From Strix aluco (Eukaryota; Chordata; Aves; Strigiformes; Strigidae), in assembly GCF_031877795.1 (NCBI RefSeq), contig NC_133933.1:70436503-70500502 (forward strand): DNA of 64,000 bases. The letters run 5' to 3'. Positions 13,538 to 27,799 of this stretch are shown piece by piece; the stretch's first letter is position 1, and every line of letters begins with the position of its first letter. The notes beneath the pieces were generated by a model. That model saw only the letters and a list, made by a program, of their open reading frames with translations, made no database searches and was not told the origin of the DNA. Both the position numbers and the translations under genes were made by a program.

Positions 13538-13585
13538 CATACAGGGGATGTGACTGACGTGCGAATGCGTGCACGTCCCTGTATG
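13538..13585. repeat. Interrupted palindrome (hairpin-forming, CpG-dense)
   Basis: The left arm CATACAGG (13538-13545) and GACGTGC (13556-13562) pair with GCACGTC (13571-13577) and CCTGTATG (13578-13585). This gives 15 bp of perfect pairing with a loop of 8 (GAATGCGT) and a 10-base bulge (GGATGTGACT) in the left arm only. Five CpGs lie within the inner 22 bases. No function is known to me. Confidence 0.6.
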
Positions 13586-13858
13586 GAGAGCGCCCTTGGA
13601 TTTATCTGCCTGGCCACCTTGGTGGACTGGCACATGGGGCTATATGATTCACTCATGCTCTGTTTATATTCTCAGACTCCCTAAATAGCAGTTGCGTGAG
13701 TGTCTGTGCAATGCTGAGGTTCACTGGCAAGGTAGTTGTACACTATTGTCTTATTCCTATTCATGACTGTTGACAAAAAGAAATAGGTCATGTAATAATA
13801 ACAGGTATTGATCATCTATATTTACTTGAATATTTAACACGCACATATATCCTGTTTA

Positions 13859-13876
13859 TCTCTCTCTCTCTCTCTC
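13859..13876 (+). repeat. (TC)n microsatellite, 9 units
   Basis: This is a perfect TC dinucleotide run of 18 bases. Confidence 0.9.
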
Positions 13877-16800
13877 CATGCTGCATCTGCTGCTTGCCTG
13901 CTTCTTGGATGTATACAATTCCCTTACAGCAGGCAAATGCTTCTTTGTGTAGAATGTCTGACGTTACAGGAATTATCAGAGTCTCAGTAAAAAGCCATTG
14001 TAGATATGAATGTTTTAGATTTAAAAGGGACATCTAAAAATTGCTTTATTTGTGAACTTTGTTCTGAAAAGGGAACATGCACTGTATTTGCCTCTATGTT
14101 GTGCCTTTCAGTATAAATTGTGCCACTACTTTATTTCTGTGCCTGTGAATAAAAGATTTCCACTGCCTTCTGCATGTGGCTCAGCATAAAAATGAAAAAA
14201 AACCCCTTTCAGTTTGTCTATCCCAGAATTCTCTTCTATATTTTTCTGAAGATGAAAACAAATTCATAATCTGTGAATGTATCTCAATGCATCCATGCTA
14301 AGCAGTGCTTTTTATTACTGAAACTGAAGCATACCTATTGACCTGAAATGATCACCATTTTTTACAAGAGAGAACTATCAACTGCACAGAATTATTCAAA
14401 AGGGGCTTTATGATCCTACAGTGTGCTGCCAGCAGTTATGGACATCAACCAGATCCCTGCAACCAAATCCAAGTTTGGATTCAAATTCACTGCTGTATCT
14501 CCCTACTGGACTAGGTTTAGTCTCCCAGGTCTACACCCCCTTAATGCTTTATAAGACTGTGATACGGATTTTTAAATACTGCACTGGAACAAATCAGATT
14601 TCATGATCCTGGTACAGCATTTTCATGGTCTTGACACAGCCTGTTTGAGTCCATGTGGATATCTCAGATTTGGAGAGAGGCAGGACAGTTACTTGGATCC
14701 CTCTCCTGTTTATTCTACTAGTCCACTTTTATGAGAGATTTAACTGAAGAAACGAACAGTGGATTCCTTTTACAGAAAAAGCCAGTTTCACAAACTTTTA
14801 CCAGATATGTTCCAACACAATGTTCTGCAATCCTTGCCTCATGGCTTCAACATACATTTTTTTTTCCTTCTAACAACCTTTCATCACAACAAAATGATGC
14901 CAACATGGGCCAAATTATAAAGGAGACCCTTGGTAATTTGAATAGGTGACTGAGACCAGCTGGGAAGTCTGTACTCTGGGAGCAGAGGTTACAGTTTTCA
15001 CCCTGGGGAGGGCTTTGGTAACAGCTATGCCTCCGTCTACCTTTTGGTTCATCAGTTTTCTAACACTGATTTTACAAACTCTAGAAACAAAAAATTGCAC
15101 AAGGGATTCAGGCAATCTTTCAAAAACTAAATGTTAAGAAACTCCTTCTGAATGCTGGAAAACTTCATTTTTCTTCTCACACTGTGTCTCTTACTGATAC
15201 CAAGAGGGTGAGCCAAGTTGCTGTTGTATACATGCAAAGCTTTTACCACAAGACTTCCTTTCTATGGTGACTCCTCAGTGGCTCCCACTCATAGTAATCC
15301 CTGACTATAAGATAACTGACTTTTATGCCCTCTACACAGGGTCAAAAGCTTTGCTGGTGTGCAGCATAGTGGGACTAGAAGGAAGGAGACAACTACTCTA
15401 ACTATTGATGGACTAAAAAGCCTTCAGCAGATGAGTATCAATTATTTCTGCATATGGTAGGGTTGGAGGAAACAACAGAAGTCCAATAAAACAAATTCCA
15501 GACAGATTTCAGCATGTGAATTCATACAGTTTGCAATGTCAATGGTTGTGCCTTTATCATGGTTCACTATCTCTATTTTAGCAGGAAAAGACCTAAGAGT
15601 GAAGACATCATATATATTCACAACGCCCAGGCAGATGTAGACTGTTGCAAGGCTACCATGCCTGGCTGCAGCCTGTGGAAACATTGTCATGTCTACATCT
15701 AGCTTTTGCTACCCTACACTTTTGTGCCTATAGTATCTGATTCCAAATTAAATTAAATCTCATCGACTTCCGTGGAAATTGGATGAGGTTCCCACACCTA
15801 CATACTGAACTGTAATGTCCTATGCATCAGACCAATGTGTTGAACGTTTTCTTTACTGATGACTTTCAGATAAATTTGGTAGGCCATATATATTAACAGA
15901 ACTATAACATTAAAGAAATACCATCCCCCTTAGCCCTGCAAAGGCAGCGATTCCACAGTCCATAATAAATTGAATAACAAGCTATAACCAGGCACCAGAC
16001 TGCATTCTTCCCGCCCCTACAATAGACCGAATGAGCCAGCACGTTCAAGATCGTGGTTTTGAAGTAATGAACACAAACATGAGCATGTGCCCATATCTAA
16101 TCAACACAATAAGCATAGACAGGAAAGTCACAACTTTGAACATTTCCTCATTAGTTAGGAAGGACTTCCATGAAATGTCTCTTGAGTGGTCACTTACGGA
16201 ATTGGCACAAATAAGGCACTGAGAGGAAGGGTGAAACTATCATCTCGTTATGACATGACGCTGATGACATTTGTGTTGCTGGATGTTTCCACTTGATGTT
16301 AAGCAGCGGGTGTAGTTTAGCTCTCCTCTTGGAAATCTAACAAACTTATTTAGTTTTACATATATTGCTCTGCAAATACAGCACTAACAAGGCAATACAG
16401 GCAATACCCATCTGTCCTTTGTGCTCAATACATGGGTTTCTAGCTTGTTGGAAAGATTTTTTAATTTGATTTGGCCCATCATGGAATAAGGCCAACAACA
16501 TTAGGAATTTCTAGTAAAGAGGAAATTAAGGGTGTTGCAGCTACTCAGGAAAAATGGTGAAAAAATGGTGCTCCTGCCAGTTTCAGTAATGACAGCAGGA
16601 ATACCTGCAGCTCCCTTCTAGCTGGAGGCTTGGCAAATGTAGCAAAAATTTGTTTTGTTTCAGACAAAACTCTCTGAAGCTCAGTGATCTAAAATTTCTG
16701 ACCACCTCTAACTATAAGCGGAGAAACAGGATGTGCTCTGCTAAACTTACTCTTCCTTCTACAAGCACTGAAGGATGCGATGCCAGAGGCACGAGCCTTC

Positions 16801-19800
16801 AAAACAAACAACAAAAGGTAACTAAGATTCTGCTCCTGGCACACTGGGAGTTCTGTTAAATATCTTGGGTTTATTTTCCTATTAAAAGAGGCCTGCTGAC
16901 AGAGAAATTTCCTGACTACCTTAATATAGTTTAATACTTAAACTTAATGAATTTATAAGAAGTCTAGTGTAACAGGAAACAAAGATAACATAATGGCTGA
17001 AGGAAAGAAGATGGCTTAAAAGGCTGGTTTACTCTATTTACTCACCAACACTCAGGTAAAGAAAACAACCCAAGTTACAAAAGTGGTTTTATATAACCAG
17101 AGGAACATCCACTCTGCGTGCTGATAATGGGAGAACAAAAGCGTCCAGACTTTTTACTAGATAGTAAATATCCAGGCAGAATTATTCACCCCCCTTCATG
17201 ATCCACAGTGCTGCCTGGTACTAACAGCTCAAGGGTGAACAGGAGCCGCCTGGGCCGGCAGGGCTAGTGAGCAGAGCAGGAGAGTCCCTCCTCCCTCCGG
17301 GATGCAGCCAAGGGGGAGTCTCCTACTGTTTTCAGAGCCTGAGACCGGGCTTCCCAGCTTCTCAGGGAAAAGCTGAATTCTGGAACAGGACAGACCGGGC
17401 ATCCTTCAGTGGCTCTCCAAAATAATACTGAGAATGTAACACACGATGGGAGACAGCACAGGTTGCTTCCCCATCAACCTTGGTCACCACTGACCACAGA
17501 CCAAGCCGGATGGTCGTGTCTGAGTTGAGGGAGGTATAGACCCAAGAAATGCAGCAGCTAACCAAAACAGGATATACACGGATTTTAATCGCTGAAGTCC
17601 AAATGTGTTGCCAAATTCTAAGTCCCTGCTTATGGACTCATCAACTGCAAAAATCAAACATTTACTCAGAAGTCTGATAAGGGAAGTCATTTAATATACA
17701 TTCACTTCTCATTACCGTTTCCTATCCTTCTTATATTCTCTGTGAATTTCAATCTAATTTCTTCAGGATTCATCTGTTACTATACAGCTTCCAACTGGAC
17801 ACTATTTTGGCTGAGACTTCATGCTACTGTCAAGTAGACTGAAAAAGCACAACCTTTTTTGGACTAAGATGATAAACAAGTGTTAATAAGTGAATCTTAG
17901 CAAGCTGATCCTGTATTGTTGCTCCTCCTGAGCTCAGAAAAAGACTCCATACAAACTCATACTATCAAATAGTCTCTCACATAGTACATGTTTTACATCA
18001 GGGAAAGCAATTTTGAATATATTTGTAAATTCTGGAGACAAAAGTCAGATTTTAATCAACACGTATTTTAATTTAATTATTTCAATTGCAGTAACATGAG
18101 TTGCGAAACACAACTGCATACTGCTTGAACTGCAAAAGGAAGATGAAATCTTGTCCAAAAAAGATTAAGATGCAAGTATAATTGCAATCCAAGAGGATGT
18201 CCAACAGTGGCCATAAAGTACTGCAATAACATGCAATATTTATGGAAAAATGTCATTTTCAAGGTGTTTTTAACATCTCTGTAATCATACTTAATTAGAC
18301 CCTAAACCTAATGGATGAAGGTTAGTGTCACCTCTTTTGGTAGCAGTATCTTACGTAGGTTTGAACTGGTAGTGTAACTACATCCTAAGGTGGTCAAAAT
18401 AGATGGGTCTAGTCCTTTTCCCTCAGGATCTTGAATGAATGAACTGAATCCACTTCATCAGCTTCTTGGGCAAACCATGAAGTTATGTATTTCTGAACAT
18501 AAGAGTAAGCATTGTCACTGTCTTTCATTTCATGGATCAAGCCTACAGAATCTGACCAAATTTGTTAATAGCTTTGGGAAAACTAACATAACACCCTAAG
18601 TCAATTTGAATGTATTTTTTAAAAAAAAAAACAAAACAAAACATTAAGTACTTATCATGGCATTTTCTATCTTAATCGCCTTTATTATATATTTTGCCTT
18701 AAGTAATGTACTTAGCTTTATTCTTTCTTCCCTCCCTTTTGTTTGCCACATAACCTCCACTTTAAATGTGGGTTTTTTTAAACTAGAATTTGACATAAGT
18801 TTTCACTGATTTTGTGAGATATAGCTGTATAAATGTTCACTGCTCTACCACATATAGGTTTATAAAAGGTTTGGAAATTTATTTTTGGCACTTGGAAAGA
18901 TTAGTTCAAAAAAGTTTAGACCTCTTTATAAATGCTCTGGCTCTGAATCCATAAAACTACTGCTTACGATTTTCTTCAGGACATGCTCTTCCTCAACTTT
19001 AATCTCTCTCTAAAACCGCAAATATACTTGCTTTCAAGAACAGTGAATCTTGATGTTCAAAGAAAAATATTCAGGTAAGATAAGTAACAAGTTCAGACAC
19101 GTGTTTAGTCACAATAAATTGCTCTGTGTCGTGGGGTTTTTGGTGACCTCAGCTGTATGAAATCAGAATAGCTATAGTTAAAGCATTAAGAATGCTGAAG
19201 GTATGACTACAGTTGACTTAATCTAATTCACAGGAATCTAAAAGTTGTTGCTAGAGTATAACATAAAGAGAGATCACTTAATGAAATCTATGGATGAAAA
19301 AACCTGAAACTTTACCATGTCATAAAACTAAATTTAATGCAGTCAATCCTTCATATAAAATAAGCAGACTTTATAATCTGGACAAGGAAAAAAAAATGTA
19401 TTAAGGACAACACTAATTTTTTTCCATCCTATTTTCTTTATGAATAGTGCATGTATCTTAAGTTGATGAACAAGCATCTAGTAATCAAAATTAACATTAT
19501 TCTTCAGTGTGTTTCACCATTAGAAATCAAAAATAATTGAGTCCTGATTATTTGTTTAAACCAGTGGGCCTTACTTTCACATCCTTCCTATGCTAAATAT
19601 CAAGCAGTTGTAAAAGCACTTCTTTGTGAAACAACATAAAACTCCTTCAGAACATAAACATTTCCCTACCTAATAGCAACACTTCTTTCATGAGAGTAAT
19701 TCCCTACAGCTCTTACACTGCACTCTAGCAAAAGAATAACTCCCTCTCTCTCTTCCCCCGTATTTCTACTTCCTCAAATTCAGTGAGCCAAACCCTATTC

Positions 19801-20863
19801 TAGCAGCACTTCAATGAAATCAATCCAGAAAAATACATCTGCTATGCCAAAAACTGAACTAATCCTCACGACTTTTACCAACTTACACTCTGTACCGTAA
19901 TGAATTTCTCATTACCATGCCTTAAAATTGATGGTTCTCTTCTCTTTCCACTCTTTTTCCATTCACAAATGTTATGTCCACCTACACAATATACACAATT
20001 TCATCCCTTCCGCTTCAGCATCCTAATAATTCTAATTCTGTCCCCTTAACATCAGTGGAGAACTGATTATTTATGACAGCTGGTCTTCTGGCCCTTTATT
20101 TCTATCAGACTAAACAGTTCTAATTTGGAGTTTCATCTTTCTTCATCCCCTCTTAATTTAAAGTAAATTTTTTCTCAGTCTTTCCCCAACTCAGAGTAAA
20201 AGAATAAAGGCTGGATATTCATGTCAAAACCAGTTTTTGCATTTCTCTTCACTACATTCAGAACCAACTGTGAAATCAAAAGCAGGTATTTTTTCTTCAC
20301 TCCAGCTAAACAGCAATGCATTTGATTCCATAGTTCCCTTCATCTTTATGTTTTCCACATAGAAATGTTCTCTCACTTCTGTATTTGTCTACAGGGACCA
20401 AGAAAAGTTCATTAAGGATGAGGAGAAGGAAAGAGATGAGCAATGGTTCCCCTCAAGATCAAATGATATCATTCATGACTTTGAGAATTCCCAAGATGGG
20501 TAAACGCATACGATAATTGCGTGGCACAATGAAGTGTGGCTTTAACTCCAAGAACGCAGGTATAGCTATACATCAGAGGGTTATGCGCTGTCACCATGCT
20601 GGGCACCAGAAGCAGTAACCTAGAGCACTTGAGAATTAGGCTGTCCTCACAGCATGGGTGCAGCACCACATCAATCCAGGTATTCCGCTGCTGATGTAGA
20701 GCTTATACTTATACACATCTTACATATAACATGTTTTTATCTGAAGTTTAAGCCTGTAATCTCTTCTTATTTTATGCCTTCTATAGAGATTATGGCTAAA
20801 AAAGGATCAAGGGAATGAAGTTAATCTTTCAAAGCAAAATGATGCACTTCATTTGGAATGGAG

Positions 20864-20892
<29 letters not shown>
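20864..20892 (+). repeat. (ATT)n microsatellite, about 9.7 units
   Basis: This is a perfect TTA/ATT trinucleotide run of 29 bases. It also accounts for the Leu-rich start of a plus-strand open frame at 20858-21151, which is not a gene. Confidence 0.9.
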
Positions 20893-20894
<2 letters not shown>

Positions 20895-22030
20895 CTTGTG
20901 CTGAAGTAGGCATTACAGGCAACACCTCCATGATCTGGGCTGTGTTACACCAAGCCCTCTGTCCTTATAACACCTGGCCCTCCTTCCAAATGTTTCAGTC
21001 CAATTATAACAGAGAACATACACAATGCGTAAATAGGGCACACAGGTGGGGTCAACAGAAAATAACATTTATTTCATTAAACCAGAGGATCAACAGTGTT
21101 TCAAAACATGCAAACAGTACACCAAATTTCATTTTAACAAAAGAAAGGTAATTCCAGACTTTAGGAGGGCGTTCAATCACTACAACTCACCTTAGTCACA
21201 GGTTGTATTTTGTAGAATTACAAGAACAAACTTTTCATTTTGTGCTGGAAAAATCTCTCATATTCTATTAATGATGTGTATGTGAAAAGTAAAAGAAAAG
21301 CTGAGAGAAGAGAGGAAGAAAAGAAAACCTTTTTGATTGCATTAGGCTATACTTGATGGCAATGGATTTTTAAGACAGCAAAAATTGTTACTCATTTGCT
21401 GATTCTCCTCAGCCACAGCAAGTGCTGCAGAAAATATGCCTGATACTTAATATGTTTTTGTTCAATTCTCGTACTTTGTACTAAAGTGGAAAATTGAATA
21501 AAATGCCGTTTAAAAAATTATTGCTATGATGTGAAACTGAATGAGTAACACGGTAACAGACCATGGCATAAGACATTTCTCCTCTTAGCAAAAGGATACA
21601 AGTTCTCCAGAAATAGCAAATGAATTATCCATGCCTGAGGATTTTTAACTCACACGAAACTCAGCAAGTGCCAAGATGAAGTTCACCTGAGACTGGCAGA
21701 TATTCAAAGGGATTAAGTCATTAGCAGAAAAGATGAAGTTAATGGTGGATTTTGAGATTTTGGGGACTGGGATCCAGAGGAGATGGCTAGTAAGGCGTGA
21801 ATTTTCTCTATATCGGTTTAGGACAGCAGCTCCTAAGGTTCATGAGAGTTACAGGCAGGGTCAAGAGCCTGACAAAAGTTCAGCTGTGTATGCTAACATC
21901 AGAATTACATGTCTAAAAGCACCGACTATTGTAAAAGTTTGGCAGTGCCAAATCTGTCACTGGTATAGTGTGCTTTTAGTTACTTAAGGTCCAAGGATTT
22001 AGTCTGTAGTCAAATGCTTATCAGTTGAAG

Positions 22031-22557
22031 GTATCTCGTGAGACCCCACCTGGAGTCCTGTGTTCAGCTCTGGGGCCCCCAGTATAAGGAGGACACAGAC
22101 CTGCTCGAGTGGGTCCAGAGGAGGCCACGAAGATGATCAGGGGGCTGGAGCACCTCCCCTGTGAGGACAGGCTGAGAGAGTTGTTCAGCCTGGAGAAGAG
22201 AAGGCTCCAGGGAGACCTTATAGTGGCCTTCAAGTACCTAAAGGGGACCTACAGGAAAGATGGGGAGGGACTCTTAATCAGGGAGTGTAGGGATAGGATG
22301 AGGGGTAATGGTTTTAGACTGAAAGAGGGTAGATTTAGATTAGATGTAGGGAAGAAATTCTTTCCTGTGAGGGTGGTGAGACATGGGAACAGGTTGCCCA
22401 GAGAAGTTGTGGCTGCCCCCTCCCTGGAAGTGTTCAAGGCCAGGTTGTTCGGGGCTTTGAGCAACCTGGTCTCGTGGAAGGTGTCCCTGCCCCTGGCAGG
22501 TGGGTTGAAACTAGATGATCTTTAAGGTCCCTTCCAACCCAAACCATTCTGTGATCT
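22031..22557 (+). mobile_element. CR1 retrotransposon, 5'-truncated copy (end of ORF2 and 3' end)
   Basis: The fragment begins within the ORF2 C-terminus (ACCCCACCTGGAGT near 22043) and ends with the CR1 3' signature GGTCCCTTCCAACCC followed by ATTCTGTGATCT. The protein frame shows [36 protein letters not shown] and SLEVFKARL, typical of the CR1 ORF2 tail. A single-base deletion near 22120 (AGGAGGCCACG for the usual AGGAGGGCCACG) shifts the frame between the segment ending VQRRP and the one starting EEATKMIRG. The copy lies antisense to AKAP7 within its intron. At about 530 bp it is a common avian CR1 truncation length. Confidence 0.95.
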
Positions 22558-25500
22558 AAATTTTGAACAATGTTTGTGACATCCAGCTCATTTTCCTTTT
22601 GTTAAGGCAGGAAAATTTCCTAGGCCTTTCTCCATGCTAATTTCCATAGCATATACAACCCTGTACCTCAAATTCCTCTAAATCCCAGCCTCTTTTGTCA
22701 ATTCTACACTTAAAGCTTATGGAAACAGAATCACTCAAATTTTAGGAATGGTAAAATTGATTAGGTATGTAACTTTACTAAACCAGAAATAATCAGCTGC
22801 TGAACGAGGTGCCAGTATGCCTTACTAAGATACTTTTCAAGGTATCTTATTTTCCACTTTGCCTATAATAATTCCACAAATACTAACAGACCAGTGTCAT
22901 CTAAAGAACAACTCCTCACTGGACTAAGGACCTTTATTTGCTTTGCTTTCTTTGTTTATCTGCATTAATCTGAAAATCTTGGTCACAACATTGCAAAATG
23001 TAGAGACTCTCTGCAGTCCAGCATCTGTCACTGACAGGAAGCTTTCCCTGAAATATATACAAAATGTTCTCTCTTGTTCTTATGTTGCATGATGCAATAG
23101 AAGTAATCCCGTGCTATCTTAACAGTTGCTTAATCATGTTAAGCAGTTCCTCCTCCTGCCTTCTGGCTTTGCAGGGTTTTTTTCCAACACTAGCTAGTTC
23201 CTACTCTCAGAGCACATGGGCTGTCCCCAGGATGGAGCTCCGCAGTTCCCCAGGCATTTTCTGGAAGTGCAGCCTGGGCTCCTATGTGTTTGGAGCATTT
23301 TTTTTTGAAAATGTAACCCTTCCTCCAAACTTCTTCCTCCCCTGCTCCATGATTGTGCCTCTTGAGCTTCTAGGATAAAAGTTACACTGATCTTTCCAGT
23401 GCAGATTTAGCTAGCACTGCATGCATGCCATTTCTGCTAAAAGGTTGTAGGTCTGGTAGCACACGATCTTGCTGGAGGGGAAAAAGAGAAAGGGTTTGTG
23501 GGGTTTTTTCCTTCCCAGAGGTGAACCATTTCCATAGATGAAACCTATTTTCCCCCTTTTTCAGAGAGGACTGAGTATAGCCTCCTGATCATTCCAGGTC
23601 AGTATAGAAAAGTTGAATTTGAGAATCTGATTATTTGTCCAGATTTTGGTTTCTACAGACCTTTAATGAAACAAAATAAAATAACTTATTTTCTCTTTCT
23701 TAATTATATGGTATCTTTAAGAGGGGCTGTGCAGACTAATTTTATAATTTTTAAACATTTTAATATTTTAATGGTTTCTGGAATAAAGGTTAAAATATGT
23801 CTGCCTGCTTCCAGGAATACCACTCTCCATCAGAAAACAAAGCACTCAATTAGCTAGCATTAAGCACCACAAATAAGACAGTATAAGAGAAAAAAAGCAC
23901 ATTTAAAACATCAGGTTAGGAAGGAGCAGACAACTGCTACATTCTGGTTGTATAACACTTTCCCACTCTGCAGTGTGGCTATTCTATTTCTGTAATAGAT
24001 GATTTTTCCATATGTTACAATTTCTACATTGAGAGTGGCTCTACTCTAAGCTCACAGGGATTACGTTACTGTAGGACTTGTCACACAGCAATACAATACT
24101 TCAAATGAGTATCTAAAGTGGGGTAGCTGTTCATATATAGTAACAGAGAACAGTATTTCATGTTTAGCATGTCACACTTCACTTCTTATTTGGCTGTAAC
24201 ATGGATTTGCTCATGCATCACTTCTGAGCAGAGAAAGAAAATTCAGTTTAAGTTCTATGTTGACACTAGACAACGCCTCTCCTCACAGTAACATGAAAAG
24301 CATCTCTGAAACCCAGTGTTTCATTCACAGGTACCTGGCTATGTTTACCCAGGTGAGCTCCACAATGCTAGTACTTGTTCTTTGGCTATGAGGCCAGTTA
24401 GCACAGAGCAGCTTAGGTCCATCCTATCCAGCTCTGCTAGCCTCTGAACTGTCTGCTGGGAACAGACTTGGGTTGGTGATAACTCCTAACCAGCGCCCAG
24501 AAGTTGCTGCAGAAGGTGCCCTTTTGCCAGGGCCAGAACTATGCCAGGGTCATAGCATGGGCAAGGCAGTCCCAGTGCCCAGGTACATCCCCAGACACCC
24601 CGTCATGAGTCACATGGGGGTCCAAGACACACAGAGTGGTCTGCAGAGCTGGGGTGTGTTTGTAGATAGCAAGGCTGAGAAGTACACTGAGTTGAATTCT
24701 GCATTCATGAAACGGTGGATTTCTACTGGCAGAGGTTTTGACTCATAACTCCAAAGCAGTCCAGCACCAATGAACACAAGAGATATGAACTAAGAACAGT
24801 TTCAGAGAGTAATGCAGTAGTAGCTAGAGTAATGTGTGTGCCAGAGGACCGAATTTGGCTTGTGACTCCAGTAAAGCTGTAGGAACACCACAGTTTCCAT
24901 TTCCTCTTCCACTACAAAGAAATCCTAAAGCTGTAGTGCTGATTTAATCTCCAGAAGTAAGGAAATGTAAAGGTAAAATTCATAACTCTAAATATTTAGA
25001 CTTTCTGATACTTTCTACTTTTCAGGGCAGGTCTTACAGCACTTCGGAAAACCACGCTGCTCCTTCTACTGTTTGGCGAGTAACATGTGGCACAATTTGT
25101 ATAGTGAGTTGAGAGGCACTGTGCCAGAACATACATAAAACTCGGTAAACTGAGAAAGGAGTATAGGGCAGCTTTTAATATTATCTGATAGCAACGGCCT
25201 GTAATTTACCCTTTCAAAATCAATAAAAGCATAATGTTGTAGTCTTTGCTTTATTCAATAGCATGCTACGGTAAAGCAAGCAGAGTTCCTCTGAGAACCC
25301 AGTCTTCCTTTTGCTGTGGCAATGGTGTTACTAAGATAATCTTTAAATCATCTTAACAGTTTAAAAGACAGAATATCTCATGTCTTGGTGTATATGAGGT
25401 GAATACAAAACATATTTTTCACTAATGAGCAATAATGTTTAGCCTGCATACGTACAAAAGTATGAAAAATCTAATACAACACTTCCTTAAGATGAAAATC

Positions 25501-27799
25501 TGCATGCAGGACAATCAGTGAAGTTACTCTCTTCAGTTCACCCAAGACATGTTTATGTATGTTTGTCTTTTGCCCTTTATTCTCCCTAGCAAAATAGTGT
25601 AAATGCAGAAAATTTAAAAGTGATCTTATTTTCCTTCCGAGCTTGCTCTTGCTTTAAGAAATCATGTTGGAAGTCTCCTGCAAGAGCCATGGGAGCTGAC
25701 TACCGGCCTGATTTTTAATGCCCAGGGCTGCAAGAACAGTATTTTACCCAGGCTCCTTCCCTTGCTACGTACATACTTACAAAGAGGATTCCAGATGGAG
25801 TTGGCAATTTGTTGGCTTGCTGTCTGAACCAATCTCTCCGATATTATTTATAGAAGGTCTGCTTTTAAATGGGCTAGCTGATATTCTCATCCATCTCTCT
25901 ACAGCCCTTGACTCCGGGAACTGCCAGCGGACTGTCACAGCCATGACACTTGGCAGGCTGGGTCCTCGGTTGGTATAAATCAGCACTATTCTTGCTTACT
26001 GCTGCTAAGGGTTTCACTTGACATTTTCACTACCGCTTGATTCATGCCCCAGATAATCTGTCTCACTTTCATGGTTTTACTTGCGTGTTTAGCAAAAACC
26101 CTTAAACACTATTAGCTTGCTTCTAACAGAATATTCCAACTGAAGTGTCCTTTTAGACAGCTTCCAAACACTGCAGTACTAAATGGTATATTATTATTGA
26201 AAAATATTATTTTTAATGAATATAACCATTAATAGAATTGCCAGTTCAGCTACTGTACAATGGAAACTTTTCAGAGATTTTATCACTACCAGAAAAGTAA
26301 AATTTTTATTATACAGAAATAAATTCGTGGACCAAAGCAACATGTATTCTTGTTTATGTTATGTTACAAATTGATAGACAATAGTTAACTGTCAATTATT
26401 TCCCCTTTACAAAAGATGAAAAGTTATTACCCATTACAGTGTATATAAAAAGAGTTATTCATTCTGTTCAAGTTTTTGTTCTAACTTTATGCTGGAGATT
26501 TACAAAACAAACTGATTGCATTTGAAAGATTTGGCCCCATGAGAAATGGTATTCACCATTCTTTGGTCTATACTACTGTTTGGTTTTCTGAACCCAGAAG
26601 TAGCACAATTTGGAATATTAAATGCAATTTTCAGCTGTAATCTGCCACTGCAGCTGGTGGCCCACAGAAATGCCCAGGGCTATCTGAATGCTATCACAGC
26701 AGAATTCGCTTATATTCCAAATCATCATAAAGCCTCCTTTTTCCTAGACTGGCATATGAAGTGTTTTAGATATATTCTTGGGCCTTTTTCCCCCCCTAAC
26801 AGGGCAAGGGAATGACCTATGGTGGATGGAATTTAAACTGATATCTATATAACCTAAGAAATACAGGGCTCAGTTCTGTATCTACTGAGCTTCCCATCTC
26901 CCCAAACATTTGCCTATCAATTTAATTGAAGAAGCATCAGTGTGCTCAGTAAGATCAGGAAAATACTACTTTTCCTTTGGAATCTGCTATTTTATTCATG
27001 TGGTTATTTGAATGAAATACCTTCCGGAAACAATGAATAAAACGCCTGGCTAATGTCACAGTTAGAAACTTCTCCACATAAGCAAGTTTACAGTGCATTA
27101 CTTTTCCACATGGGCTGCCTGACCTTGTAGCAAAGCATACTAAAAAGTTATTTGGCCATAAATTTTAAAATAGGGAGCAAAAGCAAGAAAACAAGTGTTG
27201 GAAATTTCAGTGCATCAACGTGCAGTAAAACAAATATTTTAAGGAAGATCCCTCTCCTTGACAGAGGATTTTTTTTTTCTTTTACAGTGCTATACATAAT
27301 AGCAGCAATGCTGCATGGTACTGATCATCATCCCTTAGTGTGCTTTATTTCCACCCAGAAAGAATTGCATAACCATATAACTAATAGTGCATTTTTCATA
27401 ACCCCCTCAACCAGCAGCCTCTGTTAGTCTGACAAGCATGCTGACTAGTTCCAGCAGTGGTGACCTTTGTATGGGCTCACTGAGATCACAGGCTCGGTTC
27501 CCATAATCTGCAAAGAAGCCTTCAGCTGTAAACAAAACAATTTTAATGTTATCTCTCATCTTTGCTCAACAAAAAATCCCATAACAGAGTTATCCACTGC
27601 AGTACTAACATGACTAAACTGAAGAATCTGCTCTGGTATAATTAAATAGATTATTTTACCTCAAAAAAAAAAAAAAATCCATAAATGGTTCATACAATGC
27701 CCTTCACAGCAGAAATGAGGTATAAACTTGCATCAGTTGTTTCATTTTCTTCCATGGCTTTTAAAATTCCCAGACTGGCATTAACTATCACCTCTTTGT
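22558..27799 (-). other. AKAP7: AKAP7 intron, between two CR1 fragments
   Basis: The sequence is AT-rich and unremarkable. Short open frames occur on both strands (for example 23064-23378, 24473-24748 and 26546-26815, all plus) without recognisable motifs. I see no RNA gene and no repeat longer than simple A or T runs. Confidence 0.6.

Larger units (their letters stand above)
11086..22030 (-). other. AKAP7: AKAP7 intron (left part), no further gene seen
   Basis: This is intronic for all isoforms ending in the PKA-binding exon. I see AT-rich unique-looking sequence, a TC microsatellite, an ATT microsatellite, a CpG-dense interrupted palindrome at 13538-13585 and a possible cryptic 21-nt microexon at 16198-16218. 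No coding exon of the beta isoform could be identified. Confidence 0.7.

Noticed and set aside
13376-13684. 102-codon plus-strand and 73-codon minus-strand frames
   Set aside because: They overlap each other around the CpG-dense palindrome. Neither resembles a known transposase or gene.
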